DNA of 64,000 nucleotides, from the NCBI RefSeq assembly GCF_963082655.1, contig NC_081553.1, forward strand, positions 126,881,736 through 126,945,735, in the 5' to 3' direction. A program made the translations under genes and the position numbers. Position 1 is the stretch's first letter. Each line of letters begins with the position of its first letter. Origin of the DNA: Stomoxys calcitrans. Its lineage: Eukaryota; Arthropoda; Insecta; Diptera; Muscidae. The notes beneath the pieces are model-generated. The model saw nothing but the letters and a program-made list of their open reading frames with translations, did no database searches and was not told the origin of the DNA. Below are positions 44,423 to 57,520 of this stretch, one piece after another.

Positions 44423-46268
44423 ATACCCTCCACCATAAGATGGGGGGTATACTAATTTCGTCATTCTGTTTGTAACTACTCGAAATATTCGTCTGAGACC
44501 CCATAAAGTATATATATTCTTGATCGTCGTGACATTTTATGTCGATCTAGCCATGTCCGTCCGTCTGTCCGTCCGTCCGTCCGTCCGTCCGTCCGTCCGT
44601 CCGTCCGTCCGTCCGTCCGTCCGTCCGTCCGTCCGTCTGTCTGTCGAAAGCACGCTCACTTCCGAAGGAGTAAAGCTAGCCGCTTGAAATTTTACACAAA
44701 TACTTCTTATTAGTGTAGGTCGGTTGGTATTGTAAATGGGCCACATCGGTCCATGTTTTGATATAGCTGCCATATAAACCGATCTTGGGTCTTGACTTCT
44801 TGAGCCTCTAGAGTGCGCAATTCTTATCCGATTGAAATGAAATTTCGCACGACGTAGTTTGTTATAATATCCAACAACTGTGCCAAGTATGGTTGAAATC
44901 GGTCGATAACCTGATATAGCTGCCATATAAACCGATCTTGGGTCTTGACTTCTTGAGCCTCTAGAGTGCGCAATTCTTATCCGATTGGAATGAAATTTTG
45001 CACGACGTGTTTTGTTATTGTATCCAACAACTGTGCCAAGTATGGTTCAAATCGGTCTATAACCTGATATAGCTGCCATATAAACCGATCTTGGGTCTTG
45101 ACTTCTTGAGCCTCTAGAGAGCGCAATTCTTATCCGATTGAAATGGAATTTCGCACGACGTAGTTTGTTATAATATCCAACAACTGTGCCAAGTATGGTT
45201 GAAATCGGTCGATAACCTGATATAGCTGCCATATAAACCGATCTTGGGTCTTGACTTCTTGAGCCTCTAGAGTGCGCAATTCTTATCCGATTGGAATGAA
45301 ATTTTGCACGACGTGTTTTGTTATTGTATCCAACAACTGTGCCAAGTATGGTTCAAATCGGTCTATAACCTGATATAGCTGCCATATAAACCGATCTTGG
45401 GTCTTGACTTCTTGAGCCTCTAGAGGGCACAATTCTTATCCGATTGAAATGGAATTTCGCACGACGTGTTTTGTTAAGATACCCAACAACTGTGCCAAGT
45501 ATGGTTTAAATCGGTCCATAACCTGATATAGCTGCCATATAAACCGATCTTGGGTCTTGACTTCTTGAGCCTCTAGAGTGCGCAATTCTTATCCGATTGG
45601 AATGAAATTTTGGCACCAAGTATTTCGTTATGATATCCAACAACTGTGCCAAGTATGGTTGAAATCGGTCCATTACCTGATATAGCTGTCATATAAACAG
45701 ATCTGGGGATTTGACTTCTTGAGCTTCTAGAGGGCGCAATTCTTATCCGATTTGGCTGAAATTTTGCATGACGTATTTTATTTTTACTTTCAACAACTGT
45801 GTCAAATAAGGTTCACATTGGTCCATAACCTGATATAGCTGCCATATAAACCGATCTGGGATCTTGACTGCTCGACCCCTAGAAGTCGCAATTATTATCC
45901 GATATGCCTGAAATTTTGTACGACGGATCCTCTCATGACCATCAACAAACGTGTTTATTATGGTCTGAATCGGTCTATAGCCCAATACAGATCCCATATA
46001 AATCGTTCTCTCTATTTTACTTTGTGAGCCCCAATGGGCGCAATTCTTGTACGAATTGGCTGAAATTTTACACAGGTCTCCAACATATAATTTAATTGTG
46101 GTTCGAACCGGACCATATCTTGATATTGTTTTAATAGCAGAGCAACACTTTTCTTATATCCTTTTTAGCCTAAGAAGAGATGCCGGGAAAAGAACTCGAC
46201 ATATGCGATCTATGGTGGAGGGTATATAAGATTCGGCCCGGCCGAACTTAGCACGCTTTTACTTGTTA
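44423..46268 (-). mobile_element. DINE family A, complete, longest array
   Basis: From its 3' end, TTATACCCTCCACCATAAG, it runs through the core and a long GTCC tract. Eight to nine units follow; pairs around 44,760-45,400 are almost identical in alternation, suggesting local two-unit amplification. The unique block comes next, ending CGGCCCGGCCGAACTTAGC and CTTTTACTTGTT. Confidence 0.8.
44555..44645 (+). repeat. Longest GTCC/GTCY microsatellite
   Basis: About 20 tetranucleotide GTCC units with GTCT variants at both edges sit between the DINE core and the first 153-bp unit. Shorter versions occupy the same place in other copies (for example 591-640, 3823-3870 and 5220-5268), so the tract is a mutable internal part of the element. 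Confidence 0.9.
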
Positions 46269-46689
46269 TTTTTGACCTTTCTGTTTCTAAACTATTAAAT
46301 TGACAACCAAGCTCGAGACCTCTATCTACGGTACTGATGATAGCACTAGCCACGATAGAATAGTAGATCCGATCTTGGGTAAAGGTGGAGTTTCCGTCTC
46401 GGATTCAAAAAGCGACAGTAAAACAGTCATCACAGCCGAATCGAGAGACGAGGACAGCGAGATGACGTCAGACCTGAGCGATGACTTTGGTAAGCTCCCA
46501 AGCAGTCCGAGCAAGCTATCCGGGGCACGGCGAAGGATACAGAGGAGTATATATCGGCAGAGCAATCGGGCGAATTTGCAGGATGCTGGAAGGAATTAAA
46601 CTCACATTCCAGGCACTTTTAAGTAGTCGCGGAAAACCAAGCCAAGATTCTTGGGCAAGCAACATAAGGTTTGATCATATCTCCGTGAC

Positions 46690-47335
46690 TTGCATGGCGC
46701 ACTACGGGAGCAAGGCTGTCTTTTTCAAGATTGGGAAGACTGGAATAGGCAGAAGTCCTCATATTGAGATATCAGGCCTTGCAGTGGCAGATGACTCAAT
46801 ACCGCCCAACAAAAAGGGGCTGACGACGAAAAAATCACCGTCACTCTCAATATTCGAGAGACTAAGATAAGCAAATATCCAAAATACTTAACCAACAGGC
46901 AGATCAGGGGGGAGAGACCCAACACAGCCTAACAAATAGAGACCCGACGACGGACCCATCCCAGACTTCAAGATACGGAAGACTAGGATAGGTAAAGATC
47001 TTAATATTGAAACATTAGGCAGTGACAGGAGTCTCAATGCAGCCGACGATGGTATAATCACCTACTCCCAAGAAGCCAATTTACATAAGATTTGGAAGAC
47101 TAAGATAGGCAAAGAACCAAGAACTGAAACATAAGACAGTGCAGGGACGGGAACCTATCGAACAGGGACCCGAAGATGAAACCATTACCGACTTTATAAA
47201 GATTCGAAAGACTAGGATAGGCAAAGAACTTAATACGAAAACATCAGGCAGAGCAGTGACAGGAAAGTCAATGCAGCCTAATGAGTAGGGAGCGGGCGAT
47301 GAGATCATAACCCATTTCCAAGAAGGCCATTTACT
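46690..47335 (+). repeat. Tandem ~120-bp repeats encoding ~40-residue ORF1 modules
   Basis: AAGACTAGGATAGGCAAAGA-type words recur about every 115-125 bp (near 46,735, 46,860, 46,980, 47,098 and 47,208), each followed by GACTCAATGCAGCCTAA-type and ATCACCGACTT-type words. Conceptually this is KIGKTRIG, SGxAV, DSxxPNE and PDDxxIT. Units are separated by frameshifts. Other copies have about three units (27.0-27.45 kb) and two to three (55.2-55.45 kb). Confidence 0.7.
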
Positions 47336-49241
47336 GGAGGACCAATGATTGAGGTTATCCAGATAAACCTCCACTGGAGTGAGGCAGCTACAAAACCAGC
47401 AGGGTAAGATTCATATTGCCTTAATTCAGGAGCTAAGGATGACCAGGAACAAAGTTTCTGGACTGAACCATATCAACAACCAATCATTCTATGCAAACAC
47501 TGGCACTCGGCCGAGGACCTGCTTTATTTATATTAGTTGTCAAAGTCGGATGCAACAGTGGTGAGACAGGGAGACGGTGGAGCATACCTGGCACCATTTT
47601 ATCTGCCTTTTGACCCACCGACACCGCCAGCCACGTCGGAGCTGCAACGGCTGGTGAGGAAAGCAAAACAGACATGAAACGAGATACTAATAACCCTCAC
47701 GATGTGAACCCTCACCACATTTCGTGGGGTAGTACCAACACTAATAAGCTAGCCCAAGCCCTGGCAGAGTTCTTGAATACTAACGACCTAATAACACTTA
47801 GAATTGGTAACATCGCTACCTTTATTAAAAGGATTAGAGAGGAGGAATTAGATTTGACGATATGTTCGGAAAATCTAATCGAGAGGATCAGGTTTGAAGG
47901 GTCCCCATGTAGCACTCTATCTCTGAATATCGCTACAATAGATTTAGACTCGCACGGCCAGCGCCGTGGACGAAACTGGACGAAATTCGGAAGACTACTC
48001 AGAAGAAGACTTGGGCAAGATAATTTAGATTGACCAAGCATAGAAGACATTGACGACAATGTCAACAGAATTACGACTGCACTGGTGGGGCCTTTCGAAG
48101 ATAGTTGTTCTCTTCGCGAAAGGAAATCAGCCCAAGATAAAGCCTGGATGACAGGAGAGATTCGCAATATCGGGAAAGAGGTCCGCAGACGTCGTTAAAA
48201 AAGAGGAAACATATTGGGATGTGTATTACATATGGCTCAAGGGCTGCAATACAATTACCAGAGCGGCAAAACGTGCCTCCTGAAAATCTATTATGGATGC
48301 TGACTGAGGAGGGCTTTGAACCTGTCTGTTACCCAGATGATGTTATAATACTTCTAAGGGTTAAGAATCCGAACATGCTATGCAGAAGGGCCGAAAGGGT
48401 CTAGCAGATGGCACACAATTGGGCTAGGCTTAGGAACATGGCTGTTCACGAGGAGGACGAAGGGGGGCCAATTTGACAAGGTCAAATACTTAGGTCTGAT
48501 CTTGGACAGAAAATTCACATTCAGGAGCTTACCGAGAAAACTCACAGATGTTTTTCACTATGTAGATGGGTCGTAGGCTCGAAATGGGGTCTGAATCCGG
48601 GGATAGTCCACTGGCTCTACAGGAGCGTGATAAGACCAATATTTAGTTACGCTTCGTTAGTTTGGTGGACTGCGGTGGAGAAAAAGTGCATTGTAAGGAT
48701 AATACAACAGGTTCAGAGAACATGTTGTCTTGATATAGGTAGAGCGATGAGGACCACGTCCACTAGGGGACTGGAGACTATTCTAAATATCCGACACATT
48801 GGCGTTCAGATTAAGTGCGAGGTAGCCACTGCGGATATGAGCGGTATAATTGAGACGACGATAGAAAACCTGAAAGAAATGGAAAAGGTTACCGATCGGA
48901 TACCTGAGACGGCACTTGAGGTCGAGTGCGAGGCACTGCTGCCAGCGGCACAGTTTTGAATTGACGGAATCCTGGTATAGCCGTCTGGAAGATCATGTTA
49001 CACGGATGGATCAAAGTTAGAGGACAGAGTGGTCCTGGGGGTTTACATTGAGATCCCAAGGACTGAGATCTGTTTAAGACTGCCTGACCATAATACGATC
49101 CTGCAGGCGGAGATCCGGGCGATCACGGAATGCGTGAGGTGGTGTGGTGTTAACACAAGGACGTCGAGTATATACATCTTTATGGGCAGTAAATAGGCTA
49201 AAAGGGCAATCACAACAAGGACATTAAGATTACGAACAGTC

Positions 49242-49691
49242 TTGGAATGTAAGAAGAAGCTTAACGCCTTCTGTGAGAGTGGCACGATCCGCAATGCTTG
49301 GGTGCCGGGCCATAGCGGAGTAATTGGAAATGAGAAAGCAGACGAATTGGCAGTGAAGGCGGGAGAGCTGCCGTCAATAAACTTGGTTAACCCGAAGCCT
49401 TTCGGGTCGACGCAGTCCGAGTTTAGGGCGTGGGCCATGACATCGAATATCCTATGGGGAAGTCCAGATCTTGAGAGGATGAGGATATTACTGAAGGGAA
49501 GTAAGAAGAAGGTCAGTATAGCTATTGGTATCATAACGGGACACATAGGACTACTGCGGCAAATGATAGCATGTCATGTCATCCTATGTCATTGCCCGGC
49601 TTTATCGAATTGCAGATACCGGTTTTTAGGTGGGGACACAATACCAGACATGAACCAACGTAGGGGCATGGAACAATTAAGAATGTTGTAA
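49242..49691 (+). pseudogene. RNase H and C-terminal segment of non-LTR ORF2
   Basis: The frame is open for 149 codons. WVPGHSGVIGNEKADELAV holds the last RNase H motifs, followed by LVNPKPFGSTQSEFRAWA and GIITGHIG. The Cys/His tail is partly lost (HVILCHCPAL). The first RNase H acidic motif lies upstream, near 49,000, in another frame (TDGSK). Confidence 0.75.
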
Positions 49692-49784
49692 GTAGCCGAT
49701 TGGCTTAGATGTATGTCCATGGTGGCATGGGGCTGATTAATATCCGCACCGTCTTTTCAACTTAACCTAACTAAAACTGCAATG

Positions 49785-50446
49785 ATTCAGTGTTTTGTTA
49801 ACTGATCTTCACGATATTTGGCACAAAGGTTTCTCTTATGGCTCTTTCGTTCTATATCATATCTTCCGATTTCCTCTTTACGGGCCTTTGCAAGCTAATT
49901 TATTAACCGATCTTCTCAACATTTTGCACAGCGATTTTCTTCCACAATACTCTACATTCCAAATTGGTGCTAAGTATGGTGCAAATCGGTACATAACCTG
50001 ATATAGCTGCCATATAAACCCATCTGGGATCTTGACTTCTTGAGCCTCTAGGGGGCGCAATTCTCATCCGATTTAGTAGAAATTGTACAACGGCTTCTCT
50101 CATGACTTTCAACATACGTGTCTAATATGGTCTGGATCGATGATCGATCGAGCTTGATACAGCTCCCATAAAAACCTCTCCCGATTTTGCTTCTTGAGCC
50201 TCTACAAGGTGCAATTCTTATCCGAATGAACTGAAATATTATACAATGACTTCTACAATGTTCGGCATTCATTTATGGTCCGAATCGGACTATATCTTGA
50301 TACAGCTCCAATCGCATAACAGTTCTTATTCAATATTCTGTGCTTGCCTAAAAAGAGACACAGCGCATTGAACTCGAAAAATGCTATCCATGGTAGAGGG
50401 TATACAAGATTCTGCCCGGCCGAACTTAGCACGCTCTTACTTGTTA
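49785..50446 (-). mobile_element. DINE family A/B fragments
   Basis: Minus-strand units (ATATAGCTGCCATATAAACC at 49,999; TTGACTTCTTGAGCC) lead to the unique block and 5' end (GGTAGAGGGTATACAAG, GCCCGGCCGAACTTAGC, CTCTTACTTGTT). The left 100 bp resemble family B. Confidence 0.65.
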
Positions 50447-52504
50447 ACATTCGTAAAGACAAGAAACATCTAAGGCTAAGGTATTTTGAGAAAGGTAAGC
50501 CACAAGCTCCCATAGGATCGCGTTTTCGATAATTTGAAGTGACCGCAATACAATTTAGGCAATCTTCAATTGTGCGATTTCTGATTAAATGGTCCTTTTA
50601 TTAACCAAAATTACTAACGAATGCCAATCATTTGCAAATTCATATAAATTGAACTCAATATCAGCTGAACTATGGCGATTGTCATTCTGCCCACAAGTCC
50701 ACGAAAGTGAATGGATTCCCTTTCGGAGAATTCTTTTTTAATGAAATGGAAAAAAAACACCATCGTCATCATTGTGCTCATGACAAGTTTAGATGGAGAC
50801 AATGACATTCGCATAAAAAGCGAGATGACAAAGCCTATGCTAAACCAGGGTCCTTTGTCTATGTCAAATTAGTTTATGGCCTGAAATTAAATTCGTTATG
50901 CCATTTCCTCATCCCCTCGAGTAGTTATGGATATCATCGTGGTATTTTGTGCAATTAGTTGAATTCGAAATAGAGGAAACAGTACTTGGCATAACAATGA
51001 CATTTGTGTTCCTTTTTTTGTGGGTTGTGTTGCTTTTATTTTTTTCGCCGCAATACAAAAAATAACAAAACAATAATTTTTAGATTCTCCCGTCTGGCCA
51101 TCTACATTTTAGCCGTTTGAAGATTTCATCACAAATTTAACGATGCTCACAATAATGGTTATCATCATCTCCGTCATCGGCATCAGTATCCGCCTGAACA
51201 TCAGCGGCAGCAGCCGCGGTGGACCGGCAAGTGCCACTCGAATGACGTCTGTGGGCGAGTAGTATTCGAATAAATGTCGCCCTTTCAATTATTTGTGAAT
51301 GCTTGACTGAATGCCTGTCCGCCTGGTTGCCTGGTGCCTTCCTGCCCAGTTGTACATGAGACATTGTGACCAGTGCCTCAGGGAATTTTCATGGAGTTGA
51401 TATTTCTTCTTCTTTTTAGTTCTATTCTCGTTTTTTTTTTTGCTTTTTGTTTTAAAGGCATTTGCAGAAAATGTTATGAAGAATGGAATTATGAATGATG
51501 GTTGGGGGTTAGTTATTGTGTGTATAGATGGATGGGTGGTTATGTAATGCGGGCCTGCTTTTGGGATTCCTTTGCAACTTTAATATTTCCCTTTTTTCCC
51601 TTTTGATTTGTGTCTGAAAACCCTTCCGTTTGCATTGTATTCATCCCCGTACGTCCGTTCGTTTGTTTCAGTTTGTTTTTTTCTTCCGGGGATATTTTTA
51701 TTATTGATAAATTGGTTTGGAAAAAACCACACAATACACTGCCAATGTGCTGTATTGACAGTCGGGCAGACAGACAAGCTTGAACCTAAACATGTTGGCA
51801 GTGGCCCATTTTTTACTTTCTCCCTTCAAGTTGTCTGTCTGGCACTGAGATGTTCTTAGCATCCGTTCTTTGTCTTACTTCCTATTCTGGGTAATAACTT
51901 CCTTCGGCATGCTTCTCAGAAATTCAATTTATGATTTGGTACTATTCGTCAAAGGATAATATCGAATGATGTGGATTTCTGTGGTACAAAACGAAACATG
52001 CTACATATTCTATGAACTGAAACTAATATTGTAAGGTATTTTGTTTACGTTGTTTTTGTTTTGGAAAACTCACCACCTCCATTCCATGGTAAAGAGTTAG
52101 AGGGAGGCATCTATATGGAAGACAACTCTGGGGACAAACGTCCACCCTTCATGTGGGTGGTAATTCTTGCAAGGCCATAGTGTCAAAACGGATTAAAATA
52201 ATTATATTATCCTCAAAGTAGGGAGAAGTTTTATTTCAGGATTTTCTCAAACATTTTATTGATTCTGTGTATAATCATAATTTTGGAAATGGAATAAAGA
52301 ACCTCAAACAACTCGTCTCTTGAGTCTACGAATACTACTTAAGATGGCGCACTTCATTGCTGCATCAAATGACATAAAACTGTAAGCCCTAAGAGTTATG
52401 AATACCTACAAACAAATTTACAAAAATAAAAGGAAATTTGACCGAAGTTAACTGCTTCACATCTAATACCACTCGTACCACAACCCCTATACAGTAAAAC
52501 AGTA
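50447..52504. other. Unassigned DNA, possibly intronic or intergenic
   Basis: This is the longest block without transposon sequence. A GC-richer patch at 51,140-51,365 encodes on the minus strand a 75-codon ORF ending in an Asp-rich run (DADDGDDDN). It reflects CATCATC-type simple sequence and is not convincing as a gene. Confidence 0.35.
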
Positions 52505-54215
52505 ACTAAATACAAACCGGGTCGAATCTTATATACACTCCACCATCAATCGCATTTGCCGTGTTCTATGCGCAGTATCTCTTTTTAGGCAAACAAAGAA
52601 TATTCAATAAGAATATGCTATTGTGTAATATTTCAGTTCATTCGGATAAGAATTGCGCCTTGTAGGGGCTCAAGAAGCAAAATAGGGAGAGAGGTTTATA
52701 TGGGAGCTGCATCAAGCTATTGATCGGTTCAGACCATACTAGACACGTATGTTGAAGATCATGAGAGAAGCCTTTGTACAAAAGTTCGTACAAATCGTAT
52801 GAGAAAAAGTCAAGATCCTAGATCGGTTTATTTGGCAGCTATATCAGGTTCTATAACTATTTACGCCGTACTTAGCACAGTTATTGGAAGTCAGAACAAA
52901 ACACCTCATGCAAAGTTTCAGCCAAATCGGATGAAAATAGCCTGCTCTATTGGCTCAAGAAGTCAAGACCCAAGATCGGTTTATATGGCAGCTATATCAA
53001 AACATGCCATATAAACAACAACAAACAACACGTATGTTGAAGATCATGAAATAAACCGTTTTACAAAATTTCTTACAAATCGTACAAAAAAATTTGTGAG
53101 GCTCAAAAAGTCAAGATCCCAGATCGGTTTATATGGCAGCTATATCAGGTTCTATAACTATTTACGCCATACTTAGCACAGTTATTGGAAGTCATAACAA
53201 AACACCTCATGCAAAATTTCAGCCAAATCGGATGAGAATTGCACGCTCTATTGGCTCAAGAAGTCAAGACCCAAGATCGGTTTATATGGCAGCTATATCA
53301 AAACATGCACCGATTTGAGCCATTCTTACACCATTTTCAGTCAAATCGGACGAGAATTGCGCCCTCTATAGGCTCAAGAAGTGAAGACCCAAGATCGGTT
53401 TATGTGACAGCTATACCAGATTATGAGTTTATTTGAATCATACATAACACAGTTATTGGAAAAGATACTAAAACACTACCTGCAAAATTTTTATCAAGTT
53501 GGACGAGAATTGTGCCCTCTAGAGGCTCAAGAAGTCAAGACCCAAGATCGGTTTATATGGGAGCTATATTAAAACATTGACCGATTTGTACCATTCTTGA
53601 CGCATTTGTTGGAAGTGACACCAAAACACCACGTACAAAATTTCGGTCAAATCGGACGAGATTTGCACCCTCTAGAGGCTCAAGAAGTCAAGACCCAAGA
53701 TCGGTTTATATGGCAGCTATATTAAAACATGGACCGATTTGTACCATTCTTGACGCATTTGTTGGAAGTGACACCAAAACACCACGTACAAAATTTCGGT
53801 CAAATCGGACGAGAATTGCGCCCTCTAGAGGCTCAAGAAGTCAAGACCCAAGATCGGTTTATGTGACAGCTATACCAGATTATGAGCTTATTTATTGGAA
53901 AAGATACTAAAACACTACCTGCAAAATTTTCGTCAAGTCGGACGAGAATTGCGCCCTCTAGAGGCTCAAAAAGTCAAGACCCAAGATCGGTTTATATGGC
54001 AGCTATATCAAAACATGGACCGATTTGACCAATTTGCAATCCCAACCGACCTACACTTATAAAAAGTATTTGTTCAAATTTTCAAGCGACAGACTGGTTT
54101 CGACAGACAGACGGACGGACAGACGGACGGACGGACAGATCGACTTAAAATGACATGACGACAAACAGAATGACGAAATTAGTATACCCCCATCCTATGG
54201 TGAAGGGTATAAAAA
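52505..54215 (+). mobile_element. DINE family A element
   Basis: It starts CCGGGTCGAATC with CACTCCACCATC, then the unique block. About seven units follow, several carrying distinctive variants (TATAACTATTTACGCC twice; TTGACGCATTTGTTGG twice) that imply recent duplication of unit pairs. An RGAC tract is at 54,103-54,135. The core is partly deleted and the end is GGTGAAGGGTATAAAAA. Confidence 0.75.
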
Positions 54216-55017
54216 CCCAACAGCTGAGTTAGCATGTTGGTAATGAAACAGTCAAATAGAGTGATGAGGTCGGAGGGACGACGGCAGTACTGAGCGAGGG
54301 CTTAGCTAAGCTTACAAGAAAACCAAGAAAGAAATTCGAGCTCGGATGACATAGAATGTATGCACCGGCAGTGCAGAATACTGGTATTGCTAGAACTGAT
54401 ATTCTAAGCATTTTTACGGAAGCTCCTGGTAAGAGATTCAGATCTCCCGAAAAGCATAACAGTGTTAAAGTGCTGAATAAGAATAAGGACTCCCCGCTGT
54501 TGAGTACTCTGTTAAGACCAAGGCAGCACTCCCTCAATAGAGACTCCAGACAGTGTTGTGCGGTGGGACACAAAGTCGGAACAGGAACGAAGGAAGCACA
54601 CACGGCCCCTGATTCTTCAAGGAGGACTGTGACTTCCAAAAGAACGCCACGGCCATCATAAAAGTGGAAGGTGGTCGCTAAATAAGGTAAGCCGCCGTCA
54701 GAGTGGCAAGGAAGCTCAAGAAACATGATCTGACGTGTGTCACCGTAATCAGCAGTGCATGGGGTAGAATTCCACCACATCGTCGGTCCAAGTGGAGGAT
54801 TTGATTAACGAGCGGATTTTCGAAAATGTGTGGACTTCTGAAGAGAGTTCACCCATACAAATAAAGATCTGCGAGTTAAGGGGGTGTATGCTGCCCTTTG
54901 CGTCAGCAGAATGTATTAATAACATCAAAAAGCTCGTTGGAAGTATCCACACTCCGTGGGGAGCAAAGCTCGACCTTGTGAAAATGATCGACATCCTCCA
55001 GCTCACAAGGGCAACAC

Positions 55018-55371
55018 ATGATGGAAATCTTAAACAAGCAAAACCAAGATTTGGTCGTGGAGAAATGGGAGGTTTTCCACAGAGAGGAGAAGGAGGAAGG
55101 AACTCTCCTTGTGGTGGCTATTGATAAAGTCTCAATGACAAGTATGGCTGAGACTAACGGCATGGTGTACCACGGAGCAAATGCTGCCTTTTACAAGATT
55201 GGAAAGGCTAGGATAGGCAGTGTAGTGACAGAAGACTCAATACTTCCTAACGAACTGGAGGCCGACAACGAGACCATCACCTACTTTCTCAATATTGGGA
55301 AGACTAGGATAAGTAAGATCATACTATTAAAAAATCCAGCCACCCGACTTTATCAAGCTTCGGAATACTAG
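55018..55371 (+). pseudogene. ORF1 DUF4780-like segment with 40-residue repeats
   Basis: 117 open codons. The DUF4780-like end (VEKWEVFHREEKEEG) lies at about residues 14-28, then FYKIGKARIG, EDSILPNELEADNETIT and NIGKTRIS, which mark two repeat starts. It is closely related to the minus-strand copy at 27,219-27,548, with about 60-70% matching residues by eye. Confidence 0.65.
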
Positions 55372-57150
55372 GACAGCAGGGACGGGAGACTCAATGCAGC
55401 TTAACGAACACCGAACCAACGATGAGACCATGACCCACTCCCAGGAGGCCCCGAGACAGCTACACACGTTCTTATGGAGAACATCAGCAAGGGTAAGATT
55501 CATATTGCTTAATTCAGTAGCCATGAACGATCCGGAACAAAGTATCTTGACTGAACCATATCAACTACCAATTATTCTATGCTAACACTGGTACTTGGCC
55601 GAGGACCTGCATTATTTGTCATAAAAATTTAAATTACATATTTTCCCCAGAGTTGTCAACGTCGGATGCGACTATGATAAGACAGGCAGACGGTGGAGCA
55701 TACCTGGCATCACTTTATCTGCCTTTCAACTATCCTACACCGCCAGCTACATCGGAGCTCACACGGCTGATTGACACTAAAAATCTATTAGGGGTGTGAC
55801 TATTACAACTGGGCTAGACCAAGGAGTCTCAATGCTAAGCCACAGAAGACTGAAATCTGCCTGTTTACACTGCGTTTCCACAATAAAACGATTTCGATTT
55901 CTGACAAGGTTAACTACTTAGTAGAGATCTCGGACAGGAAACTGAATTGGAAGTTTCACATTCAGGAGAGGTACCGAGAAGCCCCACAGATGTTGGGCTC
56001 TATCTCGAAATGGGGCCTAAATCCGACGATAGTTCACTGGTTTTACAGCAGCAGTTTGGTTAACTACGATGGTGAAAAAGTGCAATGTAAACATGATACA
56101 ACAACAAAATGCATCGAGGATAGAAGCTGGTCATACCATTGTTGTATAATCGAGGCGACGATAGGAAACCCAGATGGATTAGGAAAGGTTTCCGATTAGA
56201 TACCTGAGATGACACTTGAGGTCAAGTGCAAGACATTGCAGCCAGAGGCACATTCTTGGATTAACGAAACTCTGGAATTGGCATCTAAAAGATCAGCTCT
56301 ACAGATGGATCAAAACTAAAGAATTGAGTGGCCCTGGGGGTCTACATTGAGAACCCAAGGGCTGAGATAAGTTTTCGATTGACTGGCCATACTACGATCC
56401 TGTAGGCAAGGATCCGGGTGATCACGGAATGCGTGAGGTGGGGTGGTGCTAATTCTAGGACGTTGAGTATAAAAAAACTTTACGGACAGTTAACTGGTCA
56501 TAAGTGCCACAACAACCAGGAGGACGGCAAAGTCACGAGCAGTCTTGGAGTGTAAGAAGGAGATTATCTTCTTCTGTGAGGATGGTACGATCCGCATCAT
56601 TTGGGTGCCGCTCCATTGCGGAGAAGGGGGGAATGGAATAACAGACGAATTGCCAGTGAAGGCCGGAGGTCTGCCGTCATTAAACTTTGTTAGGTTAGGT
56701 AGGCTAGGTTTAAGAGGAAGTCTGCCATTAGATTAACTTAGACGGTTTCGTCCATTGTGATAACAAGGAATATGCATTCTAGTTCCTGCCATTAAACCAT
56801 CCAAATCGCTTTAAAAGCCTAAAAACTTGCGAACGTTTACATCCGCTAAATCACATCCGTATTCAGGGGCAGGTCAGCAATCAGTGAAACCACTCTTCCT
56901 CAATACACTGGATACTTGCTGTGTGGACGATTCCTCCTTAGATGCTTCACTAGCTGCTGCTGTCGAAGTACTTTTTTGAGTTCCGTCCTTCCCCACTGGA
57001 GCACACCTTGGGCCTATTCTAACCGGATGACTAACCCACACAGCGCTTGGCGGATCCCGTTTCGATGTCTGCCCCTCCTGTCTCGATTGTGGCAGGAGGA
57101 TTTTTAATCTCCTGCAATCCGCCAGACTTTAGCGATGTGGTCGATAGTTC

Positions 57151-57444
57151 CTAGGACAAGTGTTCTGCAACTGTGTCTTCTCCTGAGTCCATCCCAACCC
57201 CACCGCTTCTATAGAAATTTAGTTTCAACTTGTTGAAAGCGTTGGATACCAATCCCCCAGGCTTGACGAGGTTCGCGAGACAGCCGGAGTTTAGTACGAA
57301 TACTGCATGGCTCCGGTCACCGTCAGCCTCATCTAATCTATCAATCTTCCAGTCAGTGGTTGAAAGATTGGGATTACATTCCCTTAGTCTTCCAAGAATG
57401 GATTCAGGATCTGAGTGAATCCTTGGTATCCAAGCGAGCGCCAT
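57151..57444 (-). pseudogene. DUF4780-like ORF1 fragment
   Basis: 97 codons. WIPRIHSDPESILGRLRECN and the WKIDRLDEADG and VFVLNSGCL motifs follow the order of the DUF4780 ORF1 domain of insect non-LTR elements as I remember it. The Met at 57,444 is internal to the domain; the true start is probably the ATG at 57,820. Confidence 0.6.
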
Positions 57445-57520
57445 TGGTAGAGAAGGAATATCTTCTTTCTTGACTGCTCCTGGCCAGATCTCACCAATCT
57501 TTTTGAGGGCGCAATGATAT

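Larger units (their letters stand above)
46290..49775 (+). mobile_element. Degenerate non-LTR retrotransposon, RNase H-bearing family
   Basis: In order: an ORF1 start with an acidic/Ser region and a LSGARRR basic patch (46,300-46,600). A DUF4780-like part and about five 40-residue repeats (46,680-47,330). An APE-type endonuclease start (IEVIQINLHW at 47,348; IALIQELR) and end (HHISWGSTNTN, ICSENLIER; 47,680-48,030). RT with YPDD at 48,330-48,341 and thumb (SYASLVWW). RNase H ending GNEKADELAVKAG near 49,340. A Cys/His-type tail and an AACCTAACT-like end. RT fingers are deleted and frames are broken. It begins right after a DINE end. It is a dead I-superfamily/LOA-like copy; the clade is inferred. 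Confidence 0.8.

Noticed and set aside
44537..44926. RTDGRTDG-repeat ORF as a low-complexity protein
   Set aside because: It is a translation of the GTCC microsatellite and adjoining DINE units.
51137..51364. Asp-rich minus-strand ORF as a gene
   Set aside because: The acidic tail reflects CATCATC-type simple sequence, and no start context, splice or domain support is visible.
54229..54780. 183-codon minus-strand ORF
   Set aside because: It is antisense to the ORF1 region of a plus-strand non-LTR copy, and no domain is seen.
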